This document shows, piece after piece, positions 17,194 to 26,024 of a DNA stretch of 36,182 nucleotides. The stretch's first letter is position 1. Each line of letters begins with the position of its first letter. The translations under genes were made by a program, and so were the position numbers. Source of the DNA: Acidobacteriota bacterium (GTDB lineage: Bacteria; Acidobacteriota; Terriglobia; Terriglobales; Acidobacteriaceae); assembly GCA_013289875.1 (NCBI GenBank), contig JABCZC010000043.1, positions 1 to 36,182 of the forward strand, written 5' to 3'. The notes beneath the pieces are model-generated. The model was not told the origin of the DNA. It searched no databases and saw only the letters and a program-made list of their open reading frames with translations.

Positions 17194-17213
17194 ACAATCG
17201 TGAAAACGATTGT
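17194..17213 (+). repeat. Perfect 8-bp inverted repeat in the tig leader
   Basis: ACAATCGT (17194-17201) and ACGATTGT (17206-17213) flank the tetraloop GAAA. If transcribed this would form a stable stem with a GNRA-type loop, 27 bases upstream of the tig start codon and 14 upstream of its Shine-Dalgarno sequence. It may be a regulatory RNA stem or a protein-binding DNA site. There is no T-run, so terminator function is unlikely. Confidence 0.5.
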
Positions 17214-17240
17214 GGACGAGCACATTTGGAAGGCATCACG

Positions 17241-18644
17241 TTGAGCTCAGCAGAAACACTCGAAACCACTCCGCAACCCGAAGAGCATACCCACGCAGAT
17301 CACGAGGGTCATGCACACGATCATGACCATGAGCACAGCCACGAAGGGCATCAGCACGGCCCAACGCTGAACCCCGATCTGACCCGCGAAGTCGAGGTGG
17401 AGGTACCCGCCGACGAGGTAGCGCGCAGCTTCCGCACCGTGGTGAAGCGTTACCAGAAACAGGCACGTATCCCTGGCTTTCGCGCCGGCAAGGTGCCTGA
17501 GACGCTTATTCGCAGCCGCTTCGCGGATGGCATCCGCCAAGACGTAGTGGAGTCTGTGCTGCCGGATCATTTCCGCTCCGCGATTCAGCAGCAGAATGTT
17601 AAGCCCATCTCGCAACCCCAGGTCACGGACCTCAAGCTTGAAGACGGACAGCCGCTCAAGTTCAAGGCGGTCTTTGAAGTCCTCCCCGAATTCTCGATCG
17701 ACGGCTACAAGCAGATCAAGGTCGACAAAGCCGACACCACGCTGACCGAAGAGGAGGTCAACGCTGAACTCGATCGTGTGCGTGATTCGCGCTCGACCAT
17801 GGAGCCGGTTACCGAAGATCGTGCCCTCATCGATGGCGACTGGGCGCAGATCACCTTTCAGGGCGATGTGAAAGGCGAAGCAGCCGAGGTTTCGGAAGCC
17901 CCTGCTCAACCGATTGAGGGCCAGGACGTGATGATTGAAGTCGGCGGCCCGAATACACTACCGTCTTTCAACGAAGCGCTGCGTGGATCAAAGCCCGGGC
18001 AGGAACTAAAGTTCGAGGTGAGCTATCCGGCCGATTTTGGCGAGAAGCGCCTGGCCGGTAAGGCCGTCGCTTACGACGTCGAAGTCAAGGCCATCAAAAA
18101 GAAAGTTCAGCCCGAGCTGAACGATGAGTTCGCGAAAGAACTGGGTGAATACGAGGGCATCGAAGACTTCAAGAACAAACTGCGTGAGCATCTCACGAAC
18201 GACAAGGAGCGGCGTCTGCAGGGAGAGACTCGCGACAAGCTGGTCGAGGCATTTGTCGCACACTATCAGTTCCCTGTTCCCGAATCGCTCGTTCAGACAC
18301 AGATCGACGCGCGCCTCGATCGCGGCCTGCGGGCTCTTGCGGCGCAGGGCATGCGCACCGAAGACATGCGCAAGCTCGACTTCGCGCGGCTGCGCGAAGC
18401 CCAGCGCAATTCAGCCATGGCCGAGGTCAAGGCTACCCTCATTCTGGATAAAATCGCAGCCGCGGAGGGGGTAGAAGTCAGCGATGAAGATTTGGAACGG
18501 GAACTACAAGTCATCTCCGTGCAAACGCGGGAGCCGCTCGAAACCCTGCGCGCACGTTTGACGGATGAGGGCGCTCTGGCTAGAATTCGTGAACAACTAC
18601 GAAGAGAAAAGATTGGAAGCATCCTTTACGAGCGGCTTGCTTGA
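17241..18644 (+). CDS. tig: Trigger factor with His-rich N-terminal tail
   Basis: Trigger factor binds the ribosome exit tunnel and chaperones nascent chains. From the TTG at 17241 it has 467 residues; GGAAGG lies 7 bases upstream, which fixes this start. Residues 16-40 are an insertion-like tail holding 11 histidines with Asp, Glu and Gly, not part of ordinary trigger factor. The ribosome-binding domain then begins at REVEVEVPADEVARSF and carries the GFRAGK signature (consensus GFRxGK). The FKBP-type domain spans roughly EDRALIDGDWAQITFQGDV to AVAYDVEVKAIKKK, followed by the helical C-terminal domain (ELNDEFAKELGEYEGIEDFK onwards). Only the tail is unusual. It resembles the metal-binding His-rich tail of SlyD in composition, but is placed at the N-terminus. 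First gene of tig-clpP-clpX-lon. Confidence 0.95.
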   Translation: MSSAETLETTPQPEEHTHADHEGHAHDHDHEHSHEGHQHGPTLNPDLTREVEVEVPADEVARSFRTVVKRYQKQARIPGFRAGKVPETLIRSRFADGIRQDVVESVLPDHFRSAIQQQNVKPISQPQVTDLKLEDGQPLKFKAVFEVLPEFSIDGYKQIKVDKADTTLTEEEVNAELDRVRDSRSTMEPVTEDRALIDGDWAQITFQGDVKGEAAEVSEAPAQPIEGQDVMIEVGGPNTLPSFNEALRGSKPGQELKFEVSYPADFGEKRLAGKAVAYDVEVKAIKKKVQPELNDEFAKELGEYEGIEDFKNKLREHLTNDKERRLQGETRDKLVEAFVAHYQFPVPESLVQTQIDARLDRGLRALAAQGMRTEDMRKLDFARLREAQRNSAMAEVKATLILDKIAAAEGVEVSDEDLERELQVISVQTREPLETLRARLTDEGALARIREQLRREKIGSILYERLA

Positions 18645-18727
18645 AAGGGAGTGTCCTGGCCGGTGACGAGCTTGATTCCGGCTTCAACTTCACACTGATG
18701 ATGAAGCGTCTGCGCTTCGAGGACTGA
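18641..18727 (+). CDS. Possible 28-codon ORF overlapping the tig stop
   Basis: A TTG at 18641 overlaps the tig stop codon (TTGA). The frame runs 28 codons to TGA at 18725-18727, 13 bases before clpP. Third codon positions are strongly G/C (about 20 of 28), as in the flanking genes. The peptide is short, with a hydrophilic start and a basic end (MMKRLRFED), no recognised domain, no signal peptide and no obvious Shine-Dalgarno sequence for the TTG. It may be a small coupled protein, or the 3' remnant of a longer tig, or chance. Confidence 0.3.
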   Translation: MKGSVLAGDELDSGFNFTLMMKRLRFED

Positions 18728-18740
18728 GAGTTAGAGAAGT

Positions 18741-19343
18741 ATGGCACTCGTACCTATGGTGGTCGAGCAGACGAGTCGAGGCGAGCGCGCCTACGACATC
18801 TATTCCCGTCTGCTTCGGGACAACATTATTTTTCTGGGCACGCCGATCGACGATCAGATCGCGAATCTCATCATCGCCCAGATGCTCTTTCTCTCCGGCG
18901 AAGACCCAGAAAAGGATATTCAGCTCTACATCAACTCGCCTGGTGGATCGATCACCGCGGGTCTGGCCATTTACGACACAATGCAGTTCATCAGGAACGA
19001 CGTTGTGACCTATTGCATCGGCCAGGCGGCCAGCATGGGCGCGTTCCTGCTTATGTCCGGGACCAGGGGCAAGCGTTTTGCGCTTCCCAACTCACGCATT
19101 CTTATCCACCAACCGTCCATGGGCGGCCTTTCCGGCCAGGCCACGGACATCGACATCCACGCGCGCGAAATCCTGCGCATCCGCGAAATTACCAACAACC
19201 TGATGTCTAAACATACCGGGCAATCGCTGGATAGAATCGAACGCGATGTGGAACGCGACTTCATCATGAACGCCCCGCAGTCCAAGGAATATGGCATCAT
19301 CGATGAAATCATTGACCGGCCCCCCAACCTGGCCCGTGTTTGA
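18741..19343 (+). CDS. clpP: ATP-dependent Clp protease proteolytic subunit
   Basis: ClpP forms the double-ring peptidase chamber of ClpXP in the cytoplasm. It has 200 residues, the normal length. The catalytic triad can be assigned: Ser98 in [11 protein letters not shown], His123 in [10 protein letters not shown] and Asp173 in [12 protein letters not shown]. The N-terminal [21 protein letters not shown] stretch and the ADP/AAA-contact hydrophobic region are standard. Propeptide processing cannot be judged, but only a few residues precede the conserved VVEQ. GAGAAG ends 1 base before the ATG, with GAGAGTTAGAGAA further upstream, a weak ribosome site. The gene follows tig, and clpX begins 31 bases later, the conserved order in many bacteria; co-transcription is likely. 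Confidence 0.97.
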   Translation: MALVPMVVEQTSRGERAYDIYSRLLRDNIIFLGTPIDDQIANLIIAQMLFLSGEDPEKDIQLYINSPGGSITAGLAIYDTMQFIRNDVVTYCIGQAASMGAFLLMSGTRGKRFALPNSRILIHQPSMGGLSGQATDIDIHAREILRIREITNNLMSKHTGQSLDRIERDVERDFIMNAPQSKEYGIIDEIIDRPPNLARV

Positions 19344-19373
19344 TGCATTGAAGCAACGCGAAGGAGCAGCAGC

Positions 19374-20654
19374 ATGAAAACGCGCACGGGATCGGACGAC
19401 ACATTAAGGTGTTCGTTCTGCCACAAGTCGCAGGACGCAGTGGCAAAGCTCATTTCTTCCCCCAGCGACTATCCGCGCGCCTATATCTGCGACGAATGCG
19501 TTGCCGTCTGCAATTCCATCCTTGAAGACGACCGCGGTGAGACCCCGCCGGGCGCGGCACCCGCGCACCTGCCCAAGCCGCTTGAGGTAAAGGCCTTTCT
19601 CGACGAATATGTGATCGGCCAGGAGCAGACCAAGAAGAAGCTCGCCGTCGCCGTCTACAACCACTACAAGCGCATCCAGATGAACCGCACGCGCGGCAAC
19701 GATGTGGAGCTGTCAAAGTCCAACATCCTGCTGGTCGGACCGACGGGCAGCGGCAAGACGCTGCTGGCCCACACGCTAGCCAAGATGCTCGATGTGCCTT
19801 TTGCCATCGTCGACGCAACCACGCTCACGGAAGCCGGATATGTCGGCGAGGACGTTGAAAACATCATCCTCAAGCTGCTGCAGGCTGCCGACGGCGATGT
19901 TGCTCGCGCACAGACCGGCATCATCTACATCGACGAGATCGACAAGATCGGCCGAAAGGACGAAAACCCTTCGATCACACGCGACGTCTCCGGCGAAGGA
20001 GTGCAACAGGCCCTGCTAAAGATTCTCGAAGGCACGGTCGCGAACGTGCCGCCGCAAGGCGGACGCAAGCATCCACACCAGGAATTCACGCCGGTTGATA
20101 CGACTAACATTCTTTTCATCTGCGGCGGTGCTTTTGTAGGCCTGGAGCGCGTCATTGGCCGTCGCGTCGGCAAAAAAGCCCTGGGCTTCAAGGCCATCGC
20201 CGACAAAGATCACCAGGAACCAGGTGTGAGCCTGGGCGCCCAGCGCGATTCGGAACTGCTGCGCCGGGCCGAGCCTCAGGATCTCATCAAATTCGGGCTA
20301 ATCCCGGAATTTGTGGGCCGCCTACCCGTCATGGGCGTTCTGGACGAGCTGGACGAGGCGGCGTTGATCGAAATCCTCACCAAGCCACGCAATGCCATCC
20401 TGAAGCAGTATCAGCGGCTGTTTGAATACGAGGGCGTCAAGATTCTTTTTAGCGAAGAGGCCTCGCGCGCTATCGCGCAGGAAGCCCTGTCGCGCAAAGT
20501 CGGCGCGCGCGGTTTGCGCATGATCCTGGAAGAGCTAATGCTCGACCTGATGTATCACCTGCCTAGCAACAAGAAGATCAAGGAACTCGAAATTACCGCC
20601 GAGATAGTCAAGAAGCGCGACCTCTCGATGATGCTGCTTGATAAGGCCGGCTGA
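19374..20654 (+). CDS. clpX: ATP-dependent Clp protease ATP-binding subunit ClpX
   Basis: ClpX is the AAA+ unfoldase that recognises substrates and feeds ClpP. The protein has 426 residues. The N-terminal C4 zinc-binding domain has its ligands at C13, C16, C39 and C42 (CSFC and CDEC). Walker A is GPTGSGKT at 122-129, Walker B is IYIDEIDKI, and the pore-loop and sensor regions ([30 protein letters not shown]) are intact. AAGGAG lies 9 bases before the ATG. It directly follows clpP and is the third gene of the proteostasis series; a stem at 20688-20711 follows it, so lon may have its own promoter. Confidence 0.98.
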   Translation: MKTRTGSDDTLRCSFCHKSQDAVAKLISSPSDYPRAYICDECVAVCNSILEDDRGETPPGAAPAHLPKPLEVKAFLDEYVIGQEQTKKKLAVAVYNHYKRIQMNRTRGNDVELSKSNILLVGPTGSGKTLLAHTLAKMLDVPFAIVDATTLTEAGYVGEDVENIILKLLQAADGDVARAQTGIIYIDEIDKIGRKDENPSITRDVSGEGVQQALLKILEGTVANVPPQGGRKHPHQEFTPVDTTNILFICGGAFVGLERVIGRRVGKKALGFKAIADKDHQEPGVSLGAQRDSELLRRAEPQDLIKFGLIPEFVGRLPVMGVLDELDEAALIEILTKPRNAILKQYQRLFEYEGVKILFSEEASRAIAQEALSRKVGARGLRMILEELMLDLMYHLPSNKKIKELEITAEIVKKRDLSMMLLDKAG

Positions 20655-20687
20655 AAAAATACCTCTTACTGATGCGAATGAAATACG

Positions 20688-20711
20688 AAGGCGAGCTGCG
20701 AAGCTCGCCTT
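20688..20711 (+). terminator. Hairpin after clpX
   Basis: A perfect 10-bp stem (AAGGCGAGCT and AGCTCGCCTT) closes a GCGA loop. It lies 34 bases after the clpX stop. Only a short TTT runs into the 3' side, so it may be a weak terminator or an mRNA-stabilising stem that separates clpX from lon expression. Confidence 0.55.
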
Positions 20712-20830
20712 TCACGCTTCATGATCTGACCTTTTGTCATTGCGTATGACGGTAACAAGTGACCGAAGTGCGTCCCGTTATGAGCCTTAATGGGTTAAAG
20801 TTCATCTAATGAGTTGCGAGAGGGGGGTCA

Positions 20831-23248
20831 GTGACCCAATCCAAAGAGAGCCGTGACAGGAACGATCTGCGCAAGCTTCCCATGATGCCCATTCGGGACA
20901 TGGTGATCTTTCCACACATGATGACGCCCTTCGTCGTCGGACGCGAATCGAGCGTCCGCGCCCTCGAAGAGGCGCTGAACGGCGACCGCAAAATTTTTCT
21001 TGCCACCCAGCACGACGCGCGCGTGGATGAACCGCAGGCCGAGGATATTTTCCCGGTCGGGACTATCGGCAACATCGTGCAGAGCGTGAAAATGCCCGAC
21101 GGCAACATCAAGGTTCTCGTCGAGGGCCTGGAGCGCGCGCGCGCTGTCGAAATGAACGATTCCGACGGCTTCTTTGTCGCGACGGTAAGCACGGTAAAGG
21201 TCGAGTTCGAACCGTCTGCGCAGATCGAACAGCTGGTGCAGCGCGTTACCTCGCTTTTTGAGCAGTACGTAAAGCTGCAGCAGTCTCTGAACTACGAAAC
21301 CATGATCGCCGCCGTCCGTACCGACGAGCCGGCCAAGCTTGCCGACACCATCGCCGCGAATCTGCAGCTCGAAATTGCGGAAAAGCAAATGATCCTCGAC
21401 GTCTTCGATCCTTCGGAACGCCTCAGCATGATTGCCGATGTGCTCGATGTCGAGATCGAAAAGCTCAACATGGATCGCAGCGTGCAGTCGCGGGTCAAAA
21501 GGCAGATGGAGCGTGCGCAGAAGGAGTACTACCTCAACGAGAAGATCAAAGCGATCCAGAAGGAGCTTGGCCGCGGCGAAAAGAGCGAGTTCGACGAGCT
21601 GAAAAGGAAGATTGAGACCTCCGGAATGCCAAAAGAGGTCTTCGACAAGGCGATTCAGGAGCTCAAAAAGCTCGAAGCCATGCCGCCGATGTCGGCTGAA
21701 TCGACCGTCTCACGCAACTATCTCGATTGGCTGCTGGCTGTGCCCTGGAAGAAGAAATCCAAGGAGACGCGCAGCATCGATCACGCGGAAAAAGTTCTGA
21801 ACGCGGATCACTACGGCCTGGAGAAAATCAAGGAGCGCATTCTCGAGTTCCTCGCCGTACGCCAGTTAGTAAAAAATCCTAAAGGCTCCATCCTCTGCTT
21901 CGTAGGACCTCCGGGTGTCGGAAAGACTTCGCTCGGCATGTCGATCGCCAAGGCCACAGGTCGTAAGTTCGTCCGCATGTCGCTTGGCGGCGTGCGCGAT
22001 GAAGCTGAAATCCGCGGTCATCGTCGCACTTACATCGGCGCGTTGCCGGGCCAGATTATCCAGTCAATGAAAAAGGCGGGCACCCGGAATCCAGTCTTCA
22101 TGCTGGATGAAGTCGACAAGATGGCCTCTGACTTCCGCGGCGATCCAGCGTCGGCGCTGCTTGAAGTTCTCGACCCTGAGCAGAACGCAAGCTTCCAGGA
22201 CCACTACCTCGACGTCGAATACGACCTATCGCAGGTGCTTTTCGTGGCCACCGCCAACGTGCTGCACACTATTCCTCCGGCGCTGCAGGATCGCATGGAG
22301 ATCCTGCGCCTGCATGGTTACACCGAGGCGGAAAAGCTCGAAATCGCCAAGCAATATCTAGTTCGGAAGCAGCGCGAGAACACTGGCCTGACGGACAAGA
22401 ACGTCGTCTTCGCCGATGATGCGATCGCTGAAATCATCCGCAGCTATACGCGCGAGGCTGGAGTTCGCAATCTCGAGCGCGAAATCGGCAACGTCGCCCG
22501 CAAAGTGGCCCGCAAAGTTGTCAAGAATGGAGCTAAACACAAGGAGGCGATTACAGCCACCAACGTTTCCGACTTCCTCGGCGTGGCTAAGTTCCGCGAC
22601 TCACTCGTCCACGAGAAGAACGAAGTTGGCCTGGTCAACGGTCTTGCCTGGACCGAAGTTGGCGGCAGCATCCTGCAAACCGAAGTTCAGATTCTCGACG
22701 GCAAAGGCAAGCTCACCACAACCGGGCAGCTCGGCGACGTGATGCAGGAGTCGGCACAAGCGGCGCTCTCCTATGTGCGCAGCCGTTCGCATCACTTAGG
22801 TTTGCCGCGCGACTTCTATCGCAACGTGGACATCCACATCCACGTGCCCGAAGGCGCCATTCCAAAGGACGGTCCATCGGCGGGCATTACGCTCGCTACC
22901 GGAGTCGCCAGCGCTCTCATCAAGATTCCCGTGCGCCGTGATATCGCCATGACCGGCGAAATCACGCTGCGCGGCAAGGTGCTCCCCATCGGCGGATTGA
23001 AAGAGAAGCTGCTGGCGGCGCATCGTGCGGGGATTTTCGAGGCCATCCTGCCCAAAGACAATCAGAAGGATCTGGCCGACCTGCCCGAGAACCTGAAGAG
23101 TGCCATGAAACTGAACTTCGTCGATTCCATGGATGAGGTACTCAAGCTTGCCCTCGAAGCTCCAATACCTGAGCTCAAGGAAGAAACCCCGGAAGTTCTG
23201 GCTGTCGTTCCACCACTAGCGTTGCCCGAGCAGCGTCCGCATCAGTAA
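20831..23248 (+). CDS. lon: ATP-dependent protease Lon
   Basis: Lon is a homohexameric AAA+ serine protease that degrades misfolded and regulatory proteins. It has 805 residues. The N-terminal substrate-binding domain begins at [20 protein letters not shown]; a coiled-coil region ([19 protein letters not shown]) follows. Walker A is GPPGVGKT at about 359-366, with FMLDEVDKM as Walker B. The protease domain has the LonA catalytic dyad: Ser683 in PKDGPSAG and Lys726 in GGLKEK. The GTG at 20831 is supported by the purine-rich AGGGGGG directly upstream. A stem at 20688-20711 lies between clpX and lon, so a separate promoter is possible, though none of the hexamers that I examined is convincing. 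No CIRCE element is visible. Confidence 0.98.
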   Translation: MTQSKESRDRNDLRKLPMMPIRDMVIFPHMMTPFVVGRESSVRALEEALNGDRKIFLATQHDARVDEPQAEDIFPVGTIGNIVQSVKMPDGNIKVLVEGLERARAVEMNDSDGFFVATVSTVKVEFEPSAQIEQLVQRVTSLFEQYVKLQQSLNYETMIAAVRTDEPAKLADTIAANLQLEIAEKQMILDVFDPSERLSMIADVLDVEIEKLNMDRSVQSRVKRQMERAQKEYYLNEKIKAIQKELGRGEKSEFDELKRKIETSGMPKEVFDKAIQELKKLEAMPPMSAESTVSRNYLDWLLAVPWKKKSKETRSIDHAEKVLNADHYGLEKIKERILEFLAVRQLVKNPKGSILCFVGPPGVGKTSLGMSIAKATGRKFVRMSLGGVRDEAEIRGHRRTYIGALPGQIIQSMKKAGTRNPVFMLDEVDKMASDFRGDPASALLEVLDPEQNASFQDHYLDVEYDLSQVLFVATANVLHTIPPALQDRMEILRLHGYTEAEKLEIAKQYLVRKQRENTGLTDKNVVFADDAIAEIIRSYTREAGVRNLEREIGNVARKVARKVVKNGAKHKEAITATNVSDFLGVAKFRDSLVHEKNEVGLVNGLAWTEVGGSILQTEVQILDGKGKLTTTGQLGDVMQESAQAALSYVRSRSHHLGLPRDFYRNVDIHIHVPEGAIPKDGPSAGITLATGVASALIKIPVRRDIAMTGEITLRGKVLPIGGLKEKLLAAHRAGIFEAILPKDNQKDLADLPENLKSAMKLNFVDSMDEVLKLALEAPIPELKEETPEVLAVVPPLALPEQRPHQ

Positions 23249-23310
23249 AGTACGAGTTCCGAGTTGCCGGCTTTGAGCTGGGGCGCCGATCACTGGACTC
23301 AGAATGTTAG

Positions 23311-25908
23311 TTAATGCGTGAGCAGACCAAAGACGGCGACCCCCGTTGGCGTTCCAACATATACCTTGCCGTTGGCGACAACCGGCGTAATGAATTTATT
23401 GTCGGCAAAGCTGTCCCGTCCGTTTGCGGCCTGATTGCTGTTGTAGAGTTCGCGACCGAGCTCGGCGGCACTGCAGGCGTGCAGGACGCCGTTGCCGGAG
23501 GAGTTCTCGACGGCCCAGACGATTCCGTTCTGCGTGCCGTTTGCACTCACGCTGGGCGTCGTCCCCGGGTAGGAAAAAACTGTTGACGACTGGCTGGCCG
23601 GAGTCGGCTGCAGCTGGGCGTTGACCACACTGAAGGCTTTAAGCATGTCGTTTTGACCGCCGTAGTATACGGTTCCGTTGAACCACGCGGGCATGCCCCA
23701 TTCCCCGTTCGCGAGAGCGCCGGGCAATTGTTGATAGATATTGTTGCTAACCGAGTGGAACTTGCCCATGTCATTGCGATCGACGATGTAGATAGAGCTG
23801 TCTTTTCCCGCGCCCACTGCCAACTGATGCACCTGCCCCTTCGAATCCGTCAAGTCAGGTAACAGGAGAACACCGCCCGAGCCCAGATCCTGGTCGTCGT
23901 CCGATTCCATCACTGTGTTGGAGGAGTTGAAATAGTCAGCCACCGCAAGCTTTCCGCTTGCGGTTGAGATCTTCATGAAAGCATTTCCGTAGTCGCCGTG
24001 GACGGGGAATCCATTTGCATCGAGCGTTGCGTCGAAGCCACCATTCGCATCGAGGAAATAGATGTTGCCGCTCGTATCTGCCGCCAGCCCGGCACCGCTC
24101 ATCCAGATCGAGCCCGCTCCTTCACCAAATCCCGTTCCCCCGCTGTTTGGAGTCAAATTCAGAACTGACGTCTGCTTGAGAGCTTGCTCGCTGTAAGCCA
24201 TGAGCCAACCTGTATAGGGCCTCTGATCGCAATGCGATGTCCAGCCCAGGTAAATCGTGCCGTTCATCAACAACAAGCCGACGCGCTCCGCGTAGCTGCC
24301 CGGGTTAAACGTCTGCAGGCCATTACTGGAAAAGGCTCCAGTTCCCGGGTAGGTGGCCTGTATCTCGGTTGGTCCTCCGCTCAACTCCGCACCGGTTGTC
24401 AGGTCAAGCGCGTGCAGCCGCTGGTGGTAGTTGCCGCTCGCGTCCTTGGTCATGCCGACGACAAAGATGCCTCCGTGCGCCCCATAACTGCGATCGATGA
24501 CTGGCGTAGACGTAATTCCAATCTCGGGAGTGATCTGGCCGCAATAGTGATCATCGCTGGTCGTCTCGTTGGTGCCCAGCACAGAGATCTTCCATAGCTG
24601 AACGCCGGAATCCGCGTCGAAGGCGTAGACGCTGTCGTGTTCGGAAACCACGTAGAGCACGTTGTGGGGCTGCCCGTTGAATGTCATTCCGGAGAGATAA
24701 AGGGGCGCGCCATCCACTCTGCCGTCCGTCCCGTAGAAGCCGACCTTGCCAAAACTGGTCGAGTTCACATTGCCAGGGGTCAGCGTTGTCTCATTCGCAT
24801 TCAGGCCGTCACGGGCGTTGTCATAGTGATACGTGGTGACGTCGATGCCGACGGCCGTTGCGACGCTCACGTTAAGTTGCAGCGTCGCTGAATGGATTAG
24901 ATCGCCCGAGGTTCCGGTAAATGTCACCGTTGGGGTTCCCGTTGCCGCAGTCGAGGATGCGGTCAACGTGACATTCTGAGCCGTACCCGGGGTTAGCGTC
25001 AGAGTTGACGGATTTGCCGTCACCCCGGTGGGTAGGCCGTTCAAAGTCACGTTTACGCTGGCTGTGAATCCGTTCAGAGCATTGGCGTTTACGACGACCG
25101 CGTGGCCGGCCGCACCGGCGGTCAATGCGAGGCTCGTGGGCGCTACGGTCAGCGAGAAATCAGGCGCAGGGGCCGCTGCGGTTAACGTCAACGCTACTGT
25201 CGCCATGTGATTGAGGCTACCCGAGGTGCCTGTGAGCGTGATCGTTGCCATACCTGCTGCCGCAGTCGATCCCGCGGTTAGCGTGACATTCTGAGCAGTG
25301 CCCGGGATTAGCGTCAGAGTTGACGGATTTGCCGTCACCCCGGCGGGTAGGCCGTTCAAAGTCACGTTTACACTTCCGGTGAATCCGTTCAGAGCCTTCG
25401 CGCTCACTGCGACCGCCTGGCCGGCCGCACCGGCGGTCAATGCGAGGCTCGTGGGCGCTACGGTCAGCGAGAAATCAGGCGCAGGGGCCGCTGCAGTTAC
25501 CGTCAAGGCTGCCGTCGCCGTGTGATTGAGACCCCCCGAGGTGCCAGTGAGCGTGATCGTTGCCATACCTGCTGCCGCAGTCGATGCCGCAGTAAGTGTC
25601 ACATTCTGAGCAGTGCCCGGGGTGAGCGTCAGAGTTGACGGATTTGCCGTCACCCCGGTGGGTAGGCCGCTCAAAGTCACGTTTACGCTGGCTGTGAATC
25701 CGTTCAGGGCATTCGCCGTTACGGCAACTACCTGGCCGGTTGTCCCCGCCATGAGACTGAGCGTGGCGGGCGAAACCGTGAGGCTGAAATCCGCGCCAGG
25801 AGGAGGATTCGTTGTCACGGTGTTTGAGGCGCGGCTTCCGCAACCCAGGTTGGCGATGAGGACAGTGGCGGCCAGAACTGCGAGAAGGGACGCTGGGACA
25901 ATGCGCAT
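23311..25908 (-). CDS. Secreted Ig-like repeat and PQQ-like beta-propeller protein
   Basis: The 865-residue protein begins with an export signal, ending ANLGCGS, which may be a lipobox though it has Asn at -3. Residues of about 40-350 are three 105-residue Ig-like repeats, each starting DFSLTV and running through SVNVTL, GLP, GVTANPSTLTL and TGTSG. The remaining 510 residues form a beta-propeller of the PQQ/quinoprotein-like type (DGAPLYLSGM, VYAFDADSGVQLWKI, GIFVVGMTKD, and a FVVANGKVYVGTPTGVAVF-like end, read as TPVVANGKVYVGT). No redox cofactor residues are evident. The protein is probably surface or periplasm-bound and non-enzymatic, perhaps binding carbohydrate or protein. Very similar secreted proteins are widespread in Acidobacteriota. 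Function unknown. Confidence 0.85.
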   Translation of the reverse strand: MRIVPASLLAVLAATVLIANLGCGSRASNTVTTNPPPGADFSLTVSPATLSLMAGTTGQVVAVTANALNGFTASVNVTLSGLPTGVTANPSTLTLTPGTAQNVTLTAASTAAAGMATITLTGTSGGLNHTATAALTVTAAAPAPDFSLTVAPTSLALTAGAAGQAVAVSAKALNGFTGSVNVTLNGLPAGVTANPSTLTLIPGTAQNVTLTAGSTAAAGMATITLTGTSGSLNHMATVALTLTAAAPAPDFSLTVAPTSLALTAGAAGHAVVVNANALNGFTASVNVTLNGLPTGVTANPSTLTLTPGTAQNVTLTASSTAATGTPTVTFTGTSGDLIHSATLQLNVSVATAVGIDVTTYHYDNARDGLNANETTLTPGNVNSTSFGKVGFYGTDGRVDGAPLYLSGMTFNGQPHNVLYVVSEHDSVYAFDADSGVQLWKISVLGTNETTSDDHYCGQITPEIGITSTPVIDRSYGAHGGIFVVGMTKDASGNYHQRLHALDLTTGAELSGGPTEIQATYPGTGAFSSNGLQTFNPGSYAERVGLLLMNGTIYLGWTSHCDQRPYTGWLMAYSEQALKQTSVLNLTPNSGGTGFGEGAGSIWMSGAGLAADTSGNIYFLDANGGFDATLDANGFPVHGDYGNAFMKISTASGKLAVADYFNSSNTVMESDDDQDLGSGGVLLLPDLTDSKGQVHQLAVGAGKDSSIYIVDRNDMGKFHSVSNNIYQQLPGALANGEWGMPAWFNGTVYYGGQNDMLKAFSVVNAQLQPTPASQSSTVFSYPGTTPSVSANGTQNGIVWAVENSSGNGVLHACSAAELGRELYNSNQAANGRDSFADNKFITPVVANGKVYVGTPTGVAVFGLLTH
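24847..25791 (-). repeat. Three tandem 315-bp repeats encoding Ig-like domains
   Basis: Three units of 315 bases (105 codons) lie at about 25477-25791, 25162-25476 and 24847-25161. Anchors such as CAGAGTTGACGGATTTGCCG recur with exactly 315-base spacing (near 25000, 25315 and 25630). Units two and three are nearly identical over long stretches, the first is somewhat more diverged. In-frame repeats could expand or contract by recombination. Confidence 0.85.
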
Positions 25909-26024
25909 AACACACCTGTCTATAGATCCTGCAGATCCTGCCGTTCCGCGATCTCATCATAACGAGGGCACGACTGAGCAGGCCATCCAGTGTTGTGATG
26001 AGAGCAAAAAAAGTCGCGGGTCAT

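Noticed and set aside
20734..20750. TTGTCA and the small repeat GTCAT-TGCGT-ATGAC considered as a lon promoter or heat-shock operator
   Set aside because: No matching -10 at 16-18 bases, and no CIRCE or known heat-shock operator sequence; the 5-base arms are too short to claim.
24847..25791. Repeats considered as a CRISPR array or mobile repeat
   Set aside because: Units are 315 bases, in frame, and encode Ig-like domains; no short direct repeats with unique spacers and no cas genes.
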